Positions 33,140-45,313 of a stretch of 64,000 nucleotides of DNA are shown here, in pieces. The stretch comes from Lepidodermella squamata. Its lineage: Eukaryota; Gastrotricha. Each line of letters begins with the position of its first letter. The first letter of the stretch is position 1. A program made the translations under genes and the position numbers. The DNA lies in NCBI GenBank assembly GCA_047495785.1, contig JBLDXI010000032.1:2232001-2296000 (forward strand), written 5' to 3'. The notes beneath the pieces are model-generated. The model was not told the DNA's origin. It did not search any database and worked only from the letters and a program-made list of their open reading frames with translations.

Positions 33140-35190
33140 GATTAATTTACTCAATGATATAGTTACTTTTTATCCGCAGGTAGCTCGCATACTTGGCTTG
33201 GTTATAAATAAACTAAAAAGGTGCACGGTTTACATAATACACAAATTAAGCGTTTTGTTTGTTGTTGACGCCGCCGCCGAGAAAAAGCCTGCTCTCAAAG
33301 ACTACTGCGCACTATACAGCTGGATTTCATACGTAGCGTGGGTAAAAAATTAGTTTTTCTAAACGATTTTTATCACGTATAACGCGCGTCGCATATCTAA
33401 ACGATTTGGGATCAGACGTCGAAAAAATAACGTGGCTTCAGCCGTTAGTTGGTTAGCTATAGTTTTTTTCGTCTAACGCCACGCCGCGCACTAGCCCGCG
33501 CGCAAAATCAATGTTTTGTATCGCAACCGATCTCTCGGAGCACCGCTGTCAATTAATTACACCGAAGTCGATAAAATCCGCCGCGTGTTATTCACTAACA
33601 CGGGGTATTCCGAGCGGAAGTCGTATTTCAGTGATGAAGCATCTACCCGCGAATAATTACTCGACAATTACACGTGCTATGATTGTGTTGTTTGTTTTTC
33701 TCAAAAATGCTCGAAAAAATAGCGAATACACGTGCCTATTTAGGCGACAATAAGCCGAGGGCAATTTTTATGCCTGGAAGGGCAGCAGTTACTTACATCG
33801 ACAGCAGAAAATATACTTAATTTGCTCGGCCTAGGTAAACAAAGCGAGAAAAATGCGCGGATAGTCATCGCACCGCGCTAAAAATATTAATATTATGATT
33901 TTATTCGCCATGGTTACAACTATTTTTAATGTAATAAGCGAAGCGGTTCGGGCATTTTTTATTGCGCCGATGATGATACTTTTTGCGCGCTGAAGGGTAA
34001 AACTCAACCATATTAATATTATAGTGATATTACTAATAGCGAATTGATGACGTGTAATCACGAGTTGATTTTTTGGCTGTGTACTGACTGTATGGCATGA
34101 TATTATAACGAGGAAAATCGAATGGCCCTAAAGTGGTGGTACCTGCAATTTTTTCACGCTCCGCTGGGGCCGGACGACGACCGGTCGCCTTCGGGGAATT
34201 GTTGGTCTCGGCAAAATATTCGTGAAGCGTTTAGGTGCATCTGCTGAAAATTAGTAGTGGCCACGAGGGTGGAAAAACGGTTGCATATATTCCAACCGAA
34301 ACGATGATGATGATGCGGGGGTGGGTGGGGCTAGCTCGTGAAAAATTGTTGCCATTAAGCCATTTCGCAACAGCTTCCACCTGCGTGAAAACGCTCGCGC
34401 GCAGCCTCGACAGCCATAAAAACCCGCAGAGTATATAATATAAATAACGCCCATAATATCGAGGTGTCAAGCCGCCCATTGACGTGTCTGTTTCGCGCGC
34501 CGACGTGAGGTGATAATCGTAACTTTTCCAGCCCGCAGCCAACTAATCCGGGTTAATAATCGGCCACACGAGTCGCATATACTGCCTCGAATATTTATTG
34601 CCCAACATTCTCCAACTCTTGCGCAATTTTTCAAGAATGAGTCATCAGTATTACCATTATTTGATTTTTATTCTGATATATCCGCTCGAGAACAGGAATG
34701 AAAATTAGGGTATTAATATAATAAAAAAGCCACTGGTTACGTTAATATTTTGATATAAAAATTCAGATTGCGCCCTCTATAGGAATGAAGAAGAGAAAAG
34801 CAGCGAATAGACGGATGAGCTAGGAAAGTTTCGTTGTATACTTTGAATAAAATGAGCAAATAAGCCGGTTCAAACCCGTCGAAAAAGGTGACGGCACAAC
34901 CGAAGCATGCATGCGAATTATTGAATAAACCTTGTAACATGCTTTGAATAGAATAAACGGAATGACCCCGTCATATGCGTAGAAAAATGACAGTAGCAGT
35001 GAAGGAAGTAATATCATATCATATCATCAATGAAAACGATTATGCCGACCCAATAGTTGCAGTTCAGTCGTTGTTTTCAAGAACGGTTGCTTATATAACA
35101 ATAGACCGCGTTTGGCACTGAGTTCTAGCATTTCATGCAAAACTAAGAGTAGAAACAAGAGTTGCTCATAAGAGCTGATGATTCGATTCC
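33140..35190. other. Gene-poor 2 kb between BAIAP2 and septin
   Basis: AT-rich DNA with a GATGATGATG patch near 34303. It should include the BAIAP2 promoter and the septin 3' flank. Open frames on both strands are short and without family resemblance. Confidence 0.5.
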
Positions 35191-36966
35191 TCATTTTCGA
35201 ACACTGATCGGCATTGTCGTAGCTTTCATGGCGCTCTGGTCCTGTGTTTGTCGCAGGTACGCCTCGACAGCCGCTTTTTTACTCTGAAATTCACGAATCT
35301 CATTCTCCAGCCTTTGACGCTCTTCTTCCTGGCGACGCTTGAAATTTGCATGCTCAGTCTGAAAATGAGAAAATATGAGAAAATATACAAAAATCAAGAA
35401 AAATGAAAAATCCGCCTTAAAAATTCTATCAAAATAAAATATGAAAGTAAAATGAGGTATTTTTTAGAATTTCTAGGAAAATAGAGTTGGTGGCCTGCGT
35501 GCCCTTCTATTTCCTCGAATTTTGTACCAACATATTTTTTTTCATGAATATATTTTCGAAATAAAATAATACCTAATAAAAATCCCAAAAACTGCGATGA
35601 GTTGAAAAAATAACAGTTTAAAGTTTTCAGCATGATTTCTTGAAATTTGAAATGTCAAATTCTAGGCCTCTATGATCCACCTTACTTCGCTAAAATCCAA
35701 TTGTCAGTTCAACGGTCAAATAATAATAAAACCCGCCTTAAAATGATACCAAATTTAATGAACTATTTTAACATAAATTTAAGGAGGATAACCCACCTTT
35801 AACGCATCCAATCGAGATGCCAACTCTTGTTCCGCCTGCTTCAGACTCGCCTCGGTCTCTTTGACACGAGCAACGAACCCCTGGCGGACCTCATCTTCAC
35901 GGCGTTGCAGTTCAGCCGTGTGGTCGCGCAAACGCTGCGCATACGTCTCACGAATGCCTTTACCGTCTTCGTCGGAGAAGCCCAATTCAGACAGCCTCGA
36001 TCGGCGGTAGGCCTCGTAGTGCCGCAAATGGGTCGACTCGATCAAATCGTACATATTGGTTCGAATAACAGCATCGCGCAGCTTGATGAAATCGCAATGC
36101 GCATCGCAATCGACCTGAGCCGTGCCCCATGGGTACTGCCTCGCTCGGACCGCTTTCCCAGCGGTTTGGCGAACATCATCCCGACTTCCAATGATCGCGA
36201 ATGGAATAGCGCTGTTCCACTGGTTGTTCGATTCGGCCAGTTCAGGGTCGTCCGTCGGGAATTGATAGATCGTAACAGCATTTTCGCGCAATTCCTGCGT
36301 GATTCGCTGCTTGAAACGCGTCAATTCTTGCCTCGTCAACGTATCTGCCTTGGCAATGACGGGAATAACGTTGATTTTCGCAGCCAACGCCTTGATGGCG
36401 ACTAAATCCAGCGCTTTCAACGAATGGCCAGTTGGGGCGATTAGATAGAAGCAGAAATGAACGCGAGGATCGGCAGCTGGTGAAGTGTGCATCGGAGTTC
36501 GGCGTAGACGTACTTCCTCCTCGAGAAACGCATCGAATTGCGCGTCGATAAACTCGATTATCGGGCGAACTGAGTCGGTTTTGTTCAACTGATCGCCGAA
36601 ACCGACGCTTTCAGTTACAGACAAACGCAAACGAACACCGCCCTCGACGAGTTCCTGAGTGTGAGTTTTCAGGGTGACCTCATTGTGGTCGTGGGTGCCC
36701 CCAGCGCCACCCGACGTATCGCCGCCACCCATCAGCCGGGTGCTGAATAGGGTGTCAATTAAGGTGGACTTGCCGATGCCGGTTTCGCCGACGACAAGCA
36801 GGTTCAGAGCGAAAGCGTCGGACATTATGTGGCTGACCCATTGTTGTGGGCAGTTGTCGAAGCCGACAGATGCAAACATTTTCAATTCGCGGGGCGGGTC
36901 GGACTTAACGCCGCGAGAGGCCGGCAGAGGAGGCGGCGGTACAGTCGGTGGAGCAACAGGTTTCAT
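35191..36966 (-). CDS. Septin, SEPT6/8/11 group
   Basis: Two exons, 35797-36966 and 35191-35358, give 445 residues. After a Pro-rich N-terminus and polybasic lead, the P-loop GETGIGKS is at 60-67; the switch II block reads ESVGFGDQLNK (family norm DTVGFGDQINK), followed by YLIAPTGHSLKALDL, the G4 box IAKADT and the septin-unique element ARQYPWG. The C-terminal exon is a coiled coil (FKRRQEEERQRLENEI). Septins form GTP-binding heteromeric filaments at the cell cortex and cytokinetic ring; the SEPT6 group occupies the inner positions and often lacks GTPase activity. The start 36966 fits the polyproline lead; a frame-compatible ATG further upstream gives a hydrophobic stretch unlikely for a septin. 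The 438-bp intron carries three copies of the TTAAGG motif. Confidence 0.95.
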
Positions 36967-37342
36967 TTTTTTAGTTAAATAACCTAAAAATCGCATAAAA
37001 TATATTTCAATAAACATATTTTAAGGGGGATTTTTTGAGAAGTTACAAAAAGCCTAAAATACGTGAACATATTGCGGGTTTTAATTGCCACGTTTTGTCG
37101 CCAAAAGAAACAAATATGAGAATAAAGCTGCAAGATCTCTTTGTCACTTCGTAATAATTCAAGTGAGCACCGGACTCAATCTATACGTCGAATACAACAC
37201 TCAAGGCAGATACTGATGTGAACAAACAAGGCGCCGCACGTGATCGAAGGCTGATTCAGTCTTTAAATATACGATTGCATGAAAACCCATTCAAGAGATC
37301 GAGAAATCGTACGAAAATAAATTAAAATAGAAAAATTCAAGT
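36967..37342. other. Septin promoter and CRAL-TRIO gene 1 3' flank
   Basis: 376 bp with no open frame of interest. A possible 5' UTR splice acceptor (ATTTTAG) sits about 20 bp before the septin ATG. Confidence 0.4.
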
Positions 37343-38439
37343 TCAATCTGAATCTATTGTTGGCTGGCAAACCGCAAGTGAGGTGAATGCCATTGCACTT
37401 TCGTAATCATCAGTACGTGAAACCGAGCAAATCGATTGTTGATCGACTAGAAGAGGAGAATTGCCAGGGTAGGTCAAACTGCTGGAGGACGGGCGACGAC
37501 CCGCCTCGGCCAGTTTCCGAGTAGCATCGACGTAGCCTTCGCCGAGCCGCGATTTGAAATGAGCTTCAACTTGAGGCGACAACATTTCATCCCGCCAAGC
37601 GCAGGGATCAACCGTTAGCCGCCCGCCATACTGAATAGGTAACGCTTGCTCGCCAATATCGGCCAATAAACCACTGAATGATTTGCCATGAACAACAATC
37701 TAAAATTTCGCGGGGATTAATTAAAAAATCCTCCTTCAAATTTACGAATTACCCTTTCTCGCAGTTTTTCCTTAAGGAAAAACCGAAGAATTGATAAGAA
37801 GTACTGCATGAACGATGGACTGTTGATAAAATGAATCGCTTTGAGTCGAACTGGAAAGGCTTCTTGCACAATGTAAGTCATTGTTCGGATTCGATCGCGG
37901 TTAACGTGTTTGAACTGCTTCCAACCCATGCCAGCAGAGTCAGACAGCAGAACTATGCCGTTGATTTGAATCTTCTCATCGACAATAATCCAATCGAGGC
38001 TGAGTAGCAGTGTTTTCAGAATGTCAGTTACGTGGAAAGCGTCTGGATCCCACAGGCCGGGTCTCAGCCAGATAACCCGCCTGCCTTTCGCGTCAGGGTG
38101 TGGTAAAACATTGACGATGCCGCTTTCGAACACCTTGCGAACGCTCGAAGGCAGGAAAGATGAAAAAATCTCAGGATGCCTCGTCCTCACGTCGTAATAA
38201 CGGCGCAGTGAGGCGAATGCTCGATCGTAGTCGAATTTTTTCGCTCGAAGAAATCGCAGCAGGAAGGCGTAGTCAGTCGGGCAGCGTAAATCCACGGAAT
38301 CGTTGACCATTTGTCGCAGGGCGAGTACATCTCGATCCCGCCATTGCGGCCTTTCGTTCAATTCCTTTTCAGCTCGTTGCAGCAACTCGTCCGAAAGCGA
38401 GCAAACGTACTCCGGTGGAGAGATACCAAACTCAGCCAT
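37343..38439 (-). CDS. CRAL-TRIO lipid-transfer protein (clavesin/TTPA-like), copy 1
   Basis: Exons 37753-38439 and 37343-37699 join in phase 0 to 347 residues. The N-terminal helical CRAL-TRIO-N domain includes DYAFLLRFLRAKKFDYDRAF; the lipid-binding CRAL-TRIO domain follows with GIVLLSDSAGMGWKQFKHV, the gate region YIVQEAFPVRLKAIHFINS, FLSILRFFLKEKLRERI and IQYGGRL. Such proteins move alpha-tocopherol, retinal or phosphoinositides between membranes; the neuronal clavesins bind PI(3,5)P2. The ligand cannot be assigned from sequence by eye. It is a tandem paralogue of the gene at 39426-40400 but has an extra intron at the start of the IHG/VHG segment and a longer Ser-rich tail. Confidence 0.9.
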
Positions 38440-39425
38440 TCAAGTCATAATTAAACTCGACCTAAATAATTAAAAAAAACAAGCATTTAAATGAGATTTC
38501 GACTATTTTAATTTTGCGGTTTCAGGCCACTCATCATGACGCCAAATAAGATAAATGTAGCAAAAAACATCAGAGGAAAATAAGATGATAAAATTACCAT
38601 TTCGATTTTCTTTTTTTGACACAGCTGTTAGCCCTTGTTTATAATATGTCATATTTTCTCAAGCACTAGGCAGGAGTATTGATATAAAAAATAACGAACG
38701 CACCGGAAACGAACATAATAAAGACAAGACGGAAACAGGACTACGGGAGCGTGAAAGAATGGAATTAATAGCGTGAAACATGCGGGTTGGTTGTATTCAA
38801 GGGACCAGGATATTTCATTACAAAGTAAACACATGCGACTCGATATAATCAGCATTTTCGATAAGAAAAACAGTTGGAATTGAGACAAAATTCTAGAAAA
38901 AAATCGATAATCATTATGTGTTTCACTAGTAGTATAGCGACCAATAAATATTCAGCACAACGTTAACAACTGCGAACCGTCTTAATTCGTTGTTGTCATG
39001 GCATAATAAATTTTTTCTAAAATTTTTGCAAATAAAACAGGCGGTATAGTATAAACGAGACACATTTATGACAAAGACACAGAAAACGGCAAGTCCTCCG
39101 ATTGAAAAAATCGCATCTATCGACAATCCAACATTTGATTATTCATATTTTTCCGATAAAAAAGTCAAAACAGCATGGAAGCTCTTCGAGAAACATTCAG
39201 AGTGACTTGTGATCAATCAAGTTTTACATCAAGCTTGTGTATTTACGATTAATGCATTGCCAAAGAAAGAGACGCAGTCAAAAATGTTGTTCCATACGAA
39301 AATTAAAATAATTATATAAGACATGGAGACTAAACATTCGTAAATTGCATTTATTTAAGGAGGATTTGTTATTATTGATTCCACGAAAAAAAGAAATCCG
39401 CCTTAATACACTAATGCAGTGATTT
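38440..39425. other. Spacer between the two CRAL-TRIO genes
   Basis: About 1 kb of AT-rich DNA without a supported gene. Its right end, within the copy 2 3' flank, contains a facing pair of TTAAGG motifs (39355-39367 and 39394-39406). Confidence 0.5.
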
Positions 39426-40400
39426 TTAGTGGCTCAGAGAGGCGCCTTGTTCGAGTTGATGATCGCCAGGCTGGTGAGTAGGGTCGATGGTGATGATTGG
39501 CACGTCTTCGTGGCCTTCGCCCTCAATTCCGTCGCCGAGGTGGCGTCGATAGTACGCATCGGCGTCATGCGTTACCAGCTGCTCTCGCCACCAGTCTGGT
39601 TCCATGATCAACCGACCGCCGTACTGTTCAGGAATAGCGAATTCGCCCAGGTCTTCGAAAAGGCCGTACAGGCGAAATCCGTGAACTTGAATTCGCTGCT
39701 TCAGCTTCTCCTTCAGGAAAAATCTGACAATTCCGAGCAGATATTGCAGCAAAGCTGGTGCATTCATGATATGAACGGCCTTCAAACGAACTGGGAAAGC
39801 TTCTTGAACGAGGAATAGCAGTAGTTTGATACGGTCTTTACTCAGCTGGCGATATTGCTTCATTCCTAAATTGGCACAGTCAACAAAGAGAACCAGGCCG
39901 TTAACTTGAAAGGCCTCGTCCCGCAACAGCCATTCCAGGCTGATAAGGATAGACCGCATTATAAGGGAGAGAGGTGTGGTCTCGTGGTGCCAATGGCCTG
40001 GTTTAATCAAAATAATTCGACGGCCCTTCGCGTCAGGTTCCGAGAGAACTGTCACGATATGTTCGTCGAGGATATGCCGAACGGTTGTTGGGTGAAATTC
40101 GCGAAAAATATCCGGGTGTTGCCGGCGAACTTCGTAGTAGCGACGCAAACACGCATAGGCTCGGTTAACATCGAATTTCTTCGCGCGGAGGAATCGCAGA
40201 AGAAAATACGGGTCGGTAGGGCACTTCAAATCGCCAGCGTTCATGATCATATGACGCAGATTTGCTACATGAATCAGCCGTTCCTGCGGCTTCTCGCCCA
40301 GTTCATCCAATGCGACTTGAAGATCTTTCGGGGAGAGGCTACACGTATATTCGTTTACCATTTCGTGTTTAGAGGCAGGGTCTGGATCCATTACACACAA
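39426..40400 (-). CDS. CRAL-TRIO lipid-transfer protein (clavesin/TTPA-like), copy 2
   Basis: A single exon of 324 residues. CRAL-TRIO-N with DPYFLLRFLRAKKFDVNRAY; CRAL-TRIO domain with GLVLFVDCANLGMKQY, FLVQEAFPVRLKAVHIMNAP and LGIVRFFLKEKLKQRI, then VHGFRLYGLFEDLGEF and IPEQYGGRL. It is clearly paralogous to copy 1 over the full domain (for example LRRYY and VQEAFPVRLKA in both). The lack of the copy 1 intron points to intron loss here or gain there. Two start codons are close together (MCVMDP); the first was kept. Expected to be cytosolic and to ferry a lipophilic ligand, identity unknown. Confidence 0.92.
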   Translation of the reverse strand: MCVMDPDPASKHEMVNEYTCSLSPKDLQVALDELGEKPQERLIHVANLRHMIMNAGDLKCPTDPYFLLRFLRAKKFDVNRAYACLRRYYEVRRQHPDIFREFHPTTVRHILDEHIVTVLSEPDAKGRRIILIKPGHWHHETTPLSLIMRSILISLEWLLRDEAFQVNGLVLFVDCANLGMKQYRQLSKDRIKLLLFLVQEAFPVRLKAVHIMNAPALLQYLLGIVRFFLKEKLKQRIQVHGFRLYGLFEDLGEFAIPEQYGGRLIMEPDWWREQLVTHDADAYYRRHLGDGIEGEGHEDVPIITIDPTHQPGDHQLEQGASLSH

Positions 40401-42020
40401 AAATAATAATATAAATTCTAAAAAAAAATATAAAAGTAGTTTAGTGATTTTCTTTTCCCTTTAATTCACGTGCTTTGTCTCCCCATCTGTTGTGAAGTAA
40501 TTATTACACATGCAATCGCTGCTGCTGGGGATCAACCGAGTAGTAATATTAGCTAAAACTAACACCGGCAACGCCCCGAGCAACAGCGACTGCGACGCAA
40601 CAACACGAGACGACGACTATTCATTAACAATTTTTAAAAGAGGCGAGAAATTTGTCATCTGAATGGCCAAGTTTTTAGCACTAAAATAGGGTGTCTGTCG
40701 TCGTCGTCATCATCATCAAACCGATAACAATAATAAGAATCATCATTGATAATAGGAATAATAGCTCTCAATAATCTGTTTCTCTTTTCCAACATCAGAA
40801 GGAACCGGATTATTTTTCAATGAAGTGTTTTCAAAACTAACATCTCCGACTTATCGACATGCTTCGAGCTAAAATTTGTGTTTCTTTCACTTTTTCAAAC
40901 CGAGGCGCATCATGCAAAAAACTAAAGCAGCCGTCGCGAAATTATTTACATCAATCGATTCTTTGTTTAAAAAATTATAGAGGGAAAACACGATTGCAGC
41001 TCGATGAAAGGAAGAGAAAATTAATTAATTTTTTGTATAGTAAACAAGGAATTTCAAGAGAGGTTTGTTCATATTTCATAGAAAAAATTGTTGTTCAATC
41101 TCACCTAGTTACACACAGCATAATTTTGTTCAGCTTTTTACACACAGCACTAACCCAGAAAGATAACGAGCGAACGGAAGGAGAAGTGGAAAGAAGAAGA
41201 GTTCAGCAGCAGCAATTAAATTTGGACCTAGTAACATTTATTTATTGGGCGTGGCAATAAAACGAATTGATGCGAGGAAGAGAAGGGCGAGTGTAGCTCA
41301 TTGATGCATAGTGGTGACTTTTTTAAATTTTTTGACGCGAAAATCGATTCTATTCGACAATAATAGTTGCGCAGATGAATACTGAGCGGCTGGCTAGTAG
41401 CTCCCGATAAGCTGCTAAAGCTGAGCGAATGCTTTCTCGAACAGTAATACTAAACAAGAGAGAAAAAGAGAAATAGCTCAGCGGCATCGCCGGCCGAATA
41501 AATGCGGTCTCGATTTATGTTTACGTTGGGTCAATTGCAGTACATGTTTATAGTAACGAAATAATATATCAAAAATATCAAAATCAAAAAAAGGCTTCGA
41601 ACAAACGTGAATTGATCATTTCTTTAATGCAGCAATTTTCATAATAATAACATTATCAACAACGACGTTATCAAGGGAGAAGTAATCAAATCATCAAAAT
41701 TTGTTATGTTCGCGACCTCTTGTTGTTGATACAGTAATAACGGTGATTAATATGGTTAAGGAAGCCCTCAAGTTCAGGTAAATGTTGAGCGGCAGTCTAT
41801 CAACGTGTATGTGTAAAAAAAACGGGCAGCGACAGCATAAATTCATTTGTTCCATAGCAGCAGCAGCCATGACACAACAGCGACAAAAACCAGTAATTTT
41901 TTCATTTCAATCTTTTCATATTCGTAGAACCAATGAAAGATGATCACCAGCATCAGCAGCAGCAACGTAAAAATATATAGTATTCGAACACTTAAAATAG
42001 CATCAAATTTTCAACATTTT
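40401..42020. other. 1.6 kb without a gene between CRAL-TRIO copy 2 and Kir
   Basis: AT-rich, with GTCGTCGTC/ATCATCATC runs near 40694-40720. It should carry the CRAL-TRIO copy 2 promoter and the Kir 3' UTR. The open frame around 40859-41260 is low in complexity and not convincing. Confidence 0.5.
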
Positions 42021-45000
42021 TCAAACGGCCTGGGCAAGCAGCCTGTCATCACCCGCTATCAACCGCCGGTGTTCGCCATCACTCGTCCGTTGAGTGTGCA
42101 TCGGGGTCATCGGCGCCAATTCACCCGGGTCGCCTCCATCGTCGCCAACATCAGCACCCGGGTAGGGCAGCCGCGATTTCCGCTTCCGCAACCAGCCGAA
42201 CCAGGATGAATTTCGGGGTAGCACAGAGGCCCGAGGCCCGGCCGGCCACATCTCCCCCGCCCCGTTGTGGTGGCTAGGCGAGAAAAACGGCTTGAACGTA
42301 TCGCCCGCGCCGTTCATCGTACTCGGGGTTTCGTAGTAACTCGCCGAAAAATCACCCTGCAGCCCGACTGGCTTAATCATCGGGATGGGCCGCTGATCTC
42401 GCCGTTTTTCAATCAACTCCCGCGCTGAACACATCGGAGTCTCAACGTCGTAGGTTTCATCGAAAAGCCGGTAATCGATTTGATACGTGCCATCTTCCTT
42501 CTGATACGTGATCAGGGGCGTGAAACGGTGGCCCCATTTAATCTCAGCTGGTAGGTATGACGTCTTCGCCTGGGTCGACATACCCGTCGACTCGACTACA
42601 CCCTCGAGAATGACAATCAACTCAAACCGCTCGTCCCGTAGAGATTTGTACGAAATATTGAATAGAGGGCTGTTTTCGTCGATCACGTGACACGCGATTA
42701 GAGGCCAGAACAGGTACAGCTGCTGGTCGCCACACTCCATCTTCAACTCGACGTTGTGCTGGTAGAGTGGCAGGGTCTCGCCCTCGCGGGTTTCGCGTTT
42801 TTTGACCATGAGAGCGCGAATTGTTCCGTCCAATATGTGCGATTTTCGCATATCACCGATGCGGATAAGCAAACACAGGCGACCGTCGCGTTCGCAAATA
42901 ACCGCGTGCTTCGAGAACATCAACGTCTCGGCGCGCTTAAGAGGTCTTGACAGTTTGGCAAAAACAATACCAGCCATGAAGGCCTAGTAAAACACACCGC
43001 TGTAATACTCCCACTCGGCGTAATTAGCATAATATTTTTTACCTGCAATAATACTGAGAAAACTGACTGGATCATCATCAAGCCGATGGCGTGAGGGCAC
43101 TCGTCCGTAGTGTGCCGGAAGCCATAGCCGATCGTGTGCTGAGTTTCGATGGAGAAGAGCAAGGCAGTCGGGAAGCTATTCACATATTGCACGCACGGCT
43201 TCGTTCCGTTCTGTATTACACATCGGCGTAGTAAAAAGCGAACATAAAATTAGCGCAGGAATCGAAAGATTTATCATCGGATTGTCTCAAAATAATAAAC
43301 AAAAACAACGTAGAATGAATGAACACCAAAAACAACAACGTAATGGGCCGACAACAAAAAGGCGCTACGCTAGCAGTTCTAGACGGCGCTACGTCACAGA
43401 CTACTTCATGTACGAAAACATATCTATAAGCATGCTGTGAAAACTTACACAAATCATCAGCGTTTATCAATCAAATCGCTGAGTGGTGTAGCAATATGAA
43501 AAGCAGTTGAATAAATCATTATATTAGGAAAATGAGGCTCGGGTATTGATTTATTTAGACGTCAGAGGGGCGTTTGAAGGGTGAGTGTATATGGTTTCTA
43601 TCAAAATTGCGCAAAACGCAGAAAAAATATTTTTAAGCCGGACGTTTCATTTCTTTTTCTTCATGATCTCTCAGTCCGATTGACTCGTATATCAGTCTTC
43701 ACTGTCAACTGAATTCGAAGACTTTTAACACCTCGTCTCGCGCCATGAAAAAAACTCAATTGTTTACTTGTCATTAGACGAATCCTACAATGCTGTAATA
43801 CGCACTCATTCTCACTCGAAAACATAAAAGCGTGTGACGACAATAAAATAGCATATAATTGCTCAGCTACTTGAAAAATAATAATAATACCCCTTATTCA
43901 ATAAAATAAAATGCAAGACTATTGAATTGTAAAAAATGGAGTTCAGTTGGATGTTTGTCAGCGTGTGTTTGCAAACACCTAAATTAAAGGCTGCTGAAAA
44001 ACCAGGGCGTAAAAACCACACGCTACGGCGATTTTTGAAAAAGGCGCATTTCTGCTTAATTGAGCCCCGTCCTCGCCCCTGGATGATTTCCTTAGTCTCA
44101 GAAAAGGCTAAAAATATACTGAAGTCAAGGTACGTGAGCCGGATGGCAGCTTCCGAGCAGCTCAGTTTTACGCTGAAAAAATGATTAACTCACTTCTAAA
44201 TTGCCATGAGGTGGGCCTTCGACCAGATCTTCATGAAGATAGGCGACTAGCCACCATATTGCCGCGAAAAACACCCAGGAGACGAAGAAACTCGATGAGA
44301 ACAGCAATATCGTCCACCGCCATTGCATATCAACAAGCGTGGTGAAAATATCCGCCAGGTAGCGCTGCGACATCTTGTGAACATTCGTCGCCGAAATGTT
44401 CGAGTCGCCATTTTTGAAAATGAGCCGACGACGTAGCTTCGACGAATTTTTACTCGTTTTATGAATTGACAGCGCAAGCGCCCCGATTGTTGAGCCGGCT
44501 GGCACTCCGTAGTCGCGAACCGTTGAGCGCCGATTCGCCGCCCGTTGTTTAGACACCGAGGTAGGGATCGATTTCGAGTAGCGTAAGCCGGTCAGGGACC
44601 GGTCGTTAGTTGACGATGACTCCGCCGGGTTTTGCAGCGTGTCGCGACTCAGCCCGGTAGGCTTGTCTGAGGCGCGGGACGATGGTGGCCAGTTGTCGTT
44701 ATCCGTGTTGGTTAACGGGCTGGAGAGGTCTTTCGGCATCGTGGGCAAGTCGCCAGACCGCGCCAGGTCCGAGGCTGACCTGCTTCGCTGGAATTGAATT
44801 CGATGTCGAGGGCGGGTGGGCAGCAGCTGCTGTGGTGCTGCTGGCATTTGAGCGGGTGGGTGCGGACTTCTGACCAGTGGCGAGTTTTCATGTGAGTTCA
44901 CAACGAAACCGCTGGCTCCGCTGCTTTTCGCGACCGCAGGTGTAGCAGCGCCGTCGTTGTCGCTGTTGTATAGCTGCTGTTGCGGGGAGACCTGCCGGCT

Positions 45001-45048
45001 GCCACCACTCTCCGAATTCTCGTTGGCAGCAGCGGACGTTCCAGTCAT
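42021..45048 (-). CDS. Inward-rectifier potassium channel (Kir) with a long N-terminal extension
   Basis: Three exons, 44194-45048, 43043-43210 and 42021-42983, give 661 residues, against 370-450 for most Kir channels. The first ~220 residues are Ser/Pro/Gln-rich and disordered. Then come the slide-helix region ([10 protein letters not shown]), TM1 ([21 protein letters not shown]), a pore helix and filter TIGYG at 311-315 ([17 protein letters not shown]), TM2 ([20 protein letters not shown]) and the cytoplasmic domain ([22 protein letters not shown], then [28 protein letters not shown] and the [14 protein letters not shown] block). The channel passes K+ inward near rest and is PIP2-gated. The TM2 position that sets rectification is I/Q in this stretch and was not assigned. 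The intron 43211-44193 is nearly 1 kb. Confidence 0.93.
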
Positions 45049-45313
45049 AGTTCGATCGAACTATTAACCGTTCATTGCTTTAGCCGAGCGAACGTGCGAT
45101 GAGTCAGCCGACGCATAAAATTAATCAGCAATCAGCGGAAATGACACGATTTAACAAACCCTAAGTTGTTAAATAAGAAAAAATTAAGGCGGGTTCATCA
45201 ATAAACTTTTCACATTTTTTTATTATTCGCTCGTCATGCGCAATATATCTCACACTATGGAATTTATTTCCTCACATCTCGCAGCAGCACCGTAGAATTA
45301 AGCGTTTTGACGT
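45049..45313. other. Short spacer between Kir start and RACK1 end
   Basis: 265 bp, AT-rich. Contains one dispersed motif copy (AATTAAGGCGGGTT at about 45182-45195) and presumably the Kir promoter. Confidence 0.5.

Noticed and set aside
35827-36405. 192-codon plus-strand frame
   Set aside because: Antisense shadow of the septin GTPase domain.
40859-41260. 133-codon plus-strand frame between CRAL-TRIO copy 2 and Kir
   Set aside because: Low complexity, no homology and no flanking splice sites that would extend it.
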